Of a DNA stretch of 64,000 nucleotides, positions 60,873 through 64,000 are shown piece by piece (position 1 is the first letter of the stretch; every line of letters begins with the position of its first letter). The translations under genes were made by a program, and so were the position numbers. Source of the DNA: JAEUTH01 sp039931675 (GTDB taxonomy: Bacteria; Bacteroidota; Bacteroidia; AKYH767-A; OLB10); assembly GCA_039931675.1 (NCBI GenBank), contig JBDTRM010000291.1:9380-73379 (forward strand). The letters are read 5' to 3'. The notes beneath the pieces are model-generated. The model saw only the letters and a program-made list of their open reading frames with translations, was not told the origin of the DNA and did no database searches.

Positions 60873-61195
60873 TCAATTATAAAATTTATCGTTTTTCCAA
60901 TTTGCAGGATTGTTTTCAATATAATTTTGAATGGTTTCAAATGATTCTGAATTCCAGATAATATGGTCTTGAAACCGCTCTTGCCATTCAAAGCGATCAT
61001 TGATTAAACAGGCCTTTTTTGACACAGCCGATTTATATGAACGCATGATGGTTGATATTGAACCTGGTTTGGGAGATATTTTTGCCATGTGTTCGTTTTT
61101 GCGGGATTGGGTTTTATCGGAATTGCCCGCAGAGACGTTGCATTGCAACGTCTCTGCATTCGCAACGGTACCATTCGCGGTTTTATTTTTAACCT
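60873..61195 (-). pseudogene. C-terminal fragment of a REP-associated tyrosine transposase (RAYT)
   Basis: The open minus-strand frame encodes '...AETLQCNVSAGNSDK', then 'EHMAKISPKPGSISTIMRSY' , 'KSAVSKKACLINDRFEWQER' , 'FQDHIIWN' and a final 'YIENNPANWKNDKFYN'. This is the conserved C-terminal third of Bacteroidota RAYT/IS200-like (Y1) transposases. The catalytic HUH and tyrosine region that should precede it is absent and a stop lies just upstream, so it is a non-functional remnant. A 29-nt palindrome (61129-61157) sits inside it and itself encodes the 'ETLQCNVS' stretch. It lies between the deleted T9SS gene and a TPR gene. Confidence 0.8.
61129..61157. repeat. REP-like perfect palindrome within the RAYT remnant
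   Basis: GCAGAGACGTTGCA, a single T, then TGCAACGTCTCTGC: 14/14 complementary arms. Palindromes of this core are commonly associated with RAYT transposases in Bacteroidota, so this is likely the cognate REP-type unit. Confidence 0.85.
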
Positions 61196-61264
61196 TTCAT
61201 ATTTAAACATAATATTTGCGATGCTGATTATTTCAATAATTATTATTTCTAAAAGCAATCTCTT

Positions 61265-62320
61265 ATGTCAACGGAAGATGATTCAAAGCAATCGAAAAGT
61301 TATACGGCCACAATTCTTAAATGGATAGGAATTGCCACTGCTGTTGTTTCGCTTACATTGGGTATAAATCAACTCAATAACTTATGGAATGCAAGGCAAC
61401 AACGCATTGCAACTGAAATAAAAATTGCTTCACTCATAAAAGATGCGCATACACAGCGCGATGCCGATGATTATGAAACAGGATGGAAAACCCTTGAACA
61501 GGCTCATGCACTCAATCCTGATTCGCGGATGGTGCAGGATGAACAGGTGGACTTTGCAATGAAATGGCTGCGCGATTTATTATTCATTAATAAAACAGAT
61601 CAATATATTGGTGTTACATCTCGCCTGTTACCTATACTTTATCATGCAGCTAATGAAACTAAAGGACAAGAGGCGGCAGATATTTTAGCGCATATAGGCT
61701 GGGCAAATTATCTTCAAAGGTTTGAGGTGAGCAGTCATCTTAAAATTGCAGAACTTTTTCAGGAAGCTGTCAATAAAGATACGCTCAATGCTTATGCACA
61801 TGCCATGTGGGGTTTCTGGCTGATGAAGCAAGAGCGCGCAGGGGAAAATCTGAAAAATGCTGCAGTTCATTTTGATGATGCCTTGCGTGGCAAACGCGAT
61901 ACAGTATTTGTAAGATTATTACAGTTATGGGCATTTCAGCAATATGATGATCCTGCATCGAAGGGGCAATTATTTATTGCTATAAATAACATGCGCATCA
62001 ATAATGAATCAATATCACCTGATATGAAAGAGAGAATAGTGGACCGTGCGTATAATTATTATTCGCGAGATGCAATTGAAAGCATTTCCAAAAAACTTTC
62101 TCCTGCCGATCATCTTAAAACATTTCTTTATCTGACAAACAGAATGGATTTTTCAGATCATCCATACCGTAAATTTAGTCTTGCTCAACTCACTGAGGAA
62201 GCCGGTGATATTCCAAAAGCACTTTCAATTTATCAATCCATGAATGTTGACAGTACTTTAAAAATGTATTCATGGTATGACCAAATCGGCAAAGCATTGA
62301 AAAGAATAAACCGCCATTAA
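61265..62320 (+). CDS. Membrane-anchored TPR-like protein
   Basis: This 351-residue protein has a short cytosolic N-terminus (MSTEDDSKQSKSYTATIL). One membrane span lies at about residues 17-37 ('WIGIATAVVSLTLGINQL') and the rest is a helical solenoid. TPR-like helices include 'DDYETGWKTLEQAHALNPDS', 'LHAHAMWGFWLMKQERAGEN'-like and 'EEAGDIPKALSIYQSMNVD'. Such proteins scaffold protein complexes. Related forms in other bacteria are attached to kinase or caspase-like domains, but none is present here. The function is unknown. It overlaps the convergent universal-stress gene by 4 bp at its 3' end. Confidence 0.75.
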   Translation: MSTEDDSKQSKSYTATILKWIGIATAVVSLTLGINQLNNLWNARQQRIATEIKIASLIKDAHTQRDADDYETGWKTLEQAHALNPDSRMVQDEQVDFAMKWLRDLLFINKTDQYIGVTSRLLPILYHAANETKGQEAADILAHIGWANYLQRFEVSSHLKIAELFQEAVNKDTLNAYAHAMWGFWLMKQERAGENLKNAAVHFDDALRGKRDTVFVRLLQLWAFQQYDDPASKGQLFIAINNMRINNESISPDMKERIVDRAYNYYSRDAIESISKKLSPADHLKTFLYLTNRMDFSDHPYRKFSLAQLTEEAGDIPKALSIYQSMNVDSTLKMYSWYDQIGKALKRINRH

Positions 62321-63210
62321 TAAAAACGCAAGTCCACAGTATCGGTATTAAATTTAGGCCGTATGCTGAAAACAGGAATGGTGGAGTGGTTGACCACCTG
62401 TTGCACAAACGGGCCAATAAAATATTCTTTAAGACTGTCTCTGTCCATATCGGCCATTACAACAAGCAGGTCAGCGTTTACTTCCTTTGCATAATCCAAA
62501 ACAAGCTCAGAGCGATAATCTGCCGATACCACTTTGAGTTTACCGGTAAGACCAGATTTTCCAATGATATCAATAATCTGATCTGCTTCAAGCTGTATTC
62601 TTCTTAAATGTTCTTCACTTTGTTCAGTATCAATTCCAATTATATGCAAAGTTGCGCCATATATTTTTGCAAGCTCTATTGCATAATTAACTTTTTCTCT
62701 TGAGTGAGGCTTATCCCTGAAAGGAACAAGGATGTTTTTAAAATCGGGACTGCCGCTTTTTTCCTGCACAGACAATACAGGACACATTACATCACTCACC
62801 ACCCTGAAAGTATTGCTGCCTGCTATAAACTCGCGGAAACCCGAAACTCCATGCGTACCCATTACAATCAGGTCGGATTTTATTTTTTCACTGAAGCTTA
62901 CAATTTCCCTGTGGGTACGACCTGTAAGCGAAACAGCATTTATTGCTATACCATTTTTATTTGCGTATTCATCTGCAACCTGTTTGAGGTGTTTAGTGCT
63001 TGAATCCATTATAATGCTGTCATACGACTGGATTTCAGGATTTGAAAAACGAAATGGGTCAGATGTTACAGGCATTGTTTCAACCACGTGCGCTAACATA
63101 ATCTCAGCCTGGGTAAGTTTGGCAAGTCGTGCAGCATAATCAAGCGCTTTAATTGAGTTGGCTGAAAAATCAATAGGAACTAATATTTTTTTTACTGAAA
63201 ATGTGCTCAT
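62317..63210 (-). CDS. Tandem universal stress protein (two UspA domains)
   Basis: This 297-residue protein is read from the ATG at 63210 (MSTFSVKKILVPIDFS), the usual UspA opening; the open frame runs to 63303 without a sensible N-terminus. The first UspA domain (about 2-148) keeps the nucleotide-binding G-2X-G-9X-G-S/T motif in 'MGTHGVSGFREFIAGSN'. The second (about 160-290) begins 'KNILVPFRDKPHSREKVNYA' but has lost that motif ('VVMADMDRDSLKEYFIGPFV'), as is common in tandem forms. The role is cytoplasmic stress adaptation, probably with one ATP-binding and one degenerate half. It is convergent with and overlaps the TPR gene by 4 bp. Confidence 0.9.
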   Translation of the reverse strand: MSTFSVKKILVPIDFSANSIKALDYAARLAKLTQAEIMLAHVVETMPVTSDPFRFSNPEIQSYDSIIMDSSTKHLKQVADEYANKNGIAINAVSLTGRTHREIVSFSEKIKSDLIVMGTHGVSGFREFIAGSNTFRVVSDVMCPVLSVQEKSGSPDFKNILVPFRDKPHSREKVNYAIELAKIYGATLHIIGIDTEQSEEHLRRIQLEADQIIDIIGKSGLTGKLKVVSADYRSELVLDYAKEVNADLLVVMADMDRDSLKEYFIGPFVQQVVNHSTIPVFSIRPKFNTDTVDLRFY

Positions 63211-63364
63211 AATATTTGGTGTTATATAGTTTGTAAAATGTTTTGATTGCGCCAAAAGTAATAATTTACCAATGTGATTAAACAACAGAAAAAATAATAG
63301 CAATTGCCACTGGTAAATATCCGGTTGTAATAAATTGACTAAGCAATGCTGCCCGGATCATATA

Positions 63365-63372
63365 TACTTTTG
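63365..63372 (+). promoter_or_regulatory. Possible -7 element of the PKD-repeat gene
   Basis: TACTTTTG fits the TAnnTTTG consensus and lies 67 nt before the ATG at 63440. The nearest upstream TTG is about 27 nt away, longer than usual, so this is a weak call. Confidence 0.3.
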
Positions 63373-63439
63373 CTGATAGTGGTTTATTATTAACTTTGAG
63401 TTTCTTTCTTATTTGCCGTCATTGTTAAAACAAAAAAAA

Positions 63440-64000
63440 ATGAAAACAGATGTTACTTCATACTTAATAAAAAGGGTCTTAGTATTTTTAATGCTGTTGA
63501 TTGCAACCAAACAAAATGCTCAAGCAATTTGTAATGCAGAGTTTGTTCATTACTCTGTGAGTAATCCTGACAGCGTGCATTTTTATCCAACAAGTTCTAA
63601 CGCTACTTCATGGTATTGGAGCTTTGGTGATGGAAATACTTCTACTGATCATATTCCCTGGCATTACTACGCAGCACCAGGAACGTATTATGTATGCCTC
63701 ACAATTGTTGATTCAGCCGGAACCACTTGTGATTGGTGTGATAGTGTACATGTAGGCTATATTCCTCCACCATGCAATGCTGAGTTTGCACATTATTCAA
63801 TAAGCAATCCTGATAGCTTACATTTTTATCCTACAGGTTCTGCTGCCACTTCCTGGTATTGGAGCTTTGGTGACGGAACTACTTCTAACGATCAATATCC
63901 CTGGCATTACTATTCAACTTCAGGAACATATTATGTTTGCTTAATAATTGTTGATTCAGCCGGAACCACTTGTGATTGGTGTGATAGTGTACATGTAGGC
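63440..64000 (+). CDS. PKD-repeat exported protein (partial, runs off the window)
   Basis: The frame is open from ATG 63440 to the window edge (187 codons, no stop). A signal peptide ends near 'KQNAQA'. Two near-identical PKD-type units of 81 residues follow (243-bp period). Each has 'FYPTSSNATSWYWSFGDGN' or a close variant, 'GTYYVCL.IVDSAGTTCDWC' and 'DSVHVG'. The last ~55 nt of the two units are almost identical in DNA. Further units or a T9SS sorting domain probably lie beyond the window. A surface or secreted protein is expected. Confidence 0.85.
   Translation, partial: MKTDVTSYLIKRVLVFLMLLIATKQNAQAICNAEFVHYSVSNPDSVHFYPTSSNATSWYWSFGDGNTSTDHIPWHYYAAPGTYYVCLTIVDSAGTTCDWCDSVHVGYIPPPCNAEFAHYSISNPDSLHFYPTGSAATSWYWSFGDGTTSNDQYPWHYYSTSGTYYVCLIIVDSAGTTCDWCDSVHVG

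Noticed and set aside
61089..61328. Plus-strand frame containing RRDVALQRLC
   Set aside because: The phrase is produced by the REP-like palindrome, and the frame overlaps both the RAYT remnant and the true TPR gene start.

Overview
The window looks like a chromosomal segment of an AT-rich member of the Bacteroidota, probably a gliding or surface-adhesive lineage near the Chitinophagales/Sphingobacteriales (inference). The evidence is a concentration of type IX secretion (T9SS) cargo. Two proteins end in the gliding-motility-type (CHU_C, 'type B') C-terminal domain. Six intact proteins and one broken gene end in T9SS type A sorting tails. There are two PorP/SprF-like genes and two OmpA/TPR/PD40 proteins. 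Two genes are preceded by -7 boxes of the Bacteroidota form TAnnTTTG with an upstream TTTG/TTTTTG. No T9SS core machinery, tRNA, rRNA or CRISPR array was seen.

Layout. 1-5.4 kb: a sodium/solute symporter with a 38-residue membrane microprotein overlapping its start, a type II NADH dehydrogenase, a DUF5808 membrane protein and a lipoprotein. 5.4-10.4 kb (minus): a dedicated phosphorelay of a propeller-sensor hybrid kinase, an Hpt protein and a LytTR response regulator. 10.4-18.7 kb (minus): four exported proteins. Three share phage-tail-fibre-like modules, and two of these carry an S74 intramolecular-chaperone domain in front of a T9SS tail. The fourth is a BNR/sortilin-like propeller. 19.3-31.3 kb: a 3982-residue SprB-repeat adhesin with 43 repeats of about 78 residues. 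31.3-33.5 kb: a small beta-barrel gene, an unknown gene, and a 43-codon second copy of the adhesin tail. 33.5-40.4 kb: a haem-motif propeller protein resembling the hydrazine-synthase alpha fold, then SprF-like and OmpA-like genes. 40.6-50.5 kb: a DUF4231 protein, a giant protein with 12 cysteine-rich Ig-like repeats (minus), an HtrA-like protease, a GH20 hexosaminidase and a lipoprotein. 50.6-57.5 kb: a GNAT acetyltransferase, then (minus) a second adhesin-SprF-OmpA cassette and a YggS-type PLP protein. 57.7-64 kb: a sugar-dehydrogenase-like T9SS protein, a gene destroyed by internal deletion, a fragment of a REP-associated transposase with its palindrome, a TPR membrane protein, a tandem universal stress protein and the start of a PKD-repeat protein that runs off the window.

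How it fits together. The two adhesin / PorP-SprF / OmpA sets have the same gene order. They probably act as cognate units in which the SprF-like barrel and OmpA-like protein help export or anchor the type B adhesin. The first set is split by extra genes and carries a duplicated adhesin tail, so it has been rearranged. The strongest unusual signals are: (i) adhesin C-terminus debris about 1.85 kb downstream of the intact gene; (ii) a higher-order repeat pattern inside the giant adhesin; (iii) six-cysteine Ig-like repeats in the 1663-residue protein; (iv) S74 autoprocessing-type domains placed upstream of T9SS tails; (v) a perfect nested palindrome at 50486-50545; (vi) C-tract-rich leaders before both adhesin genes and a SprF-like gene.
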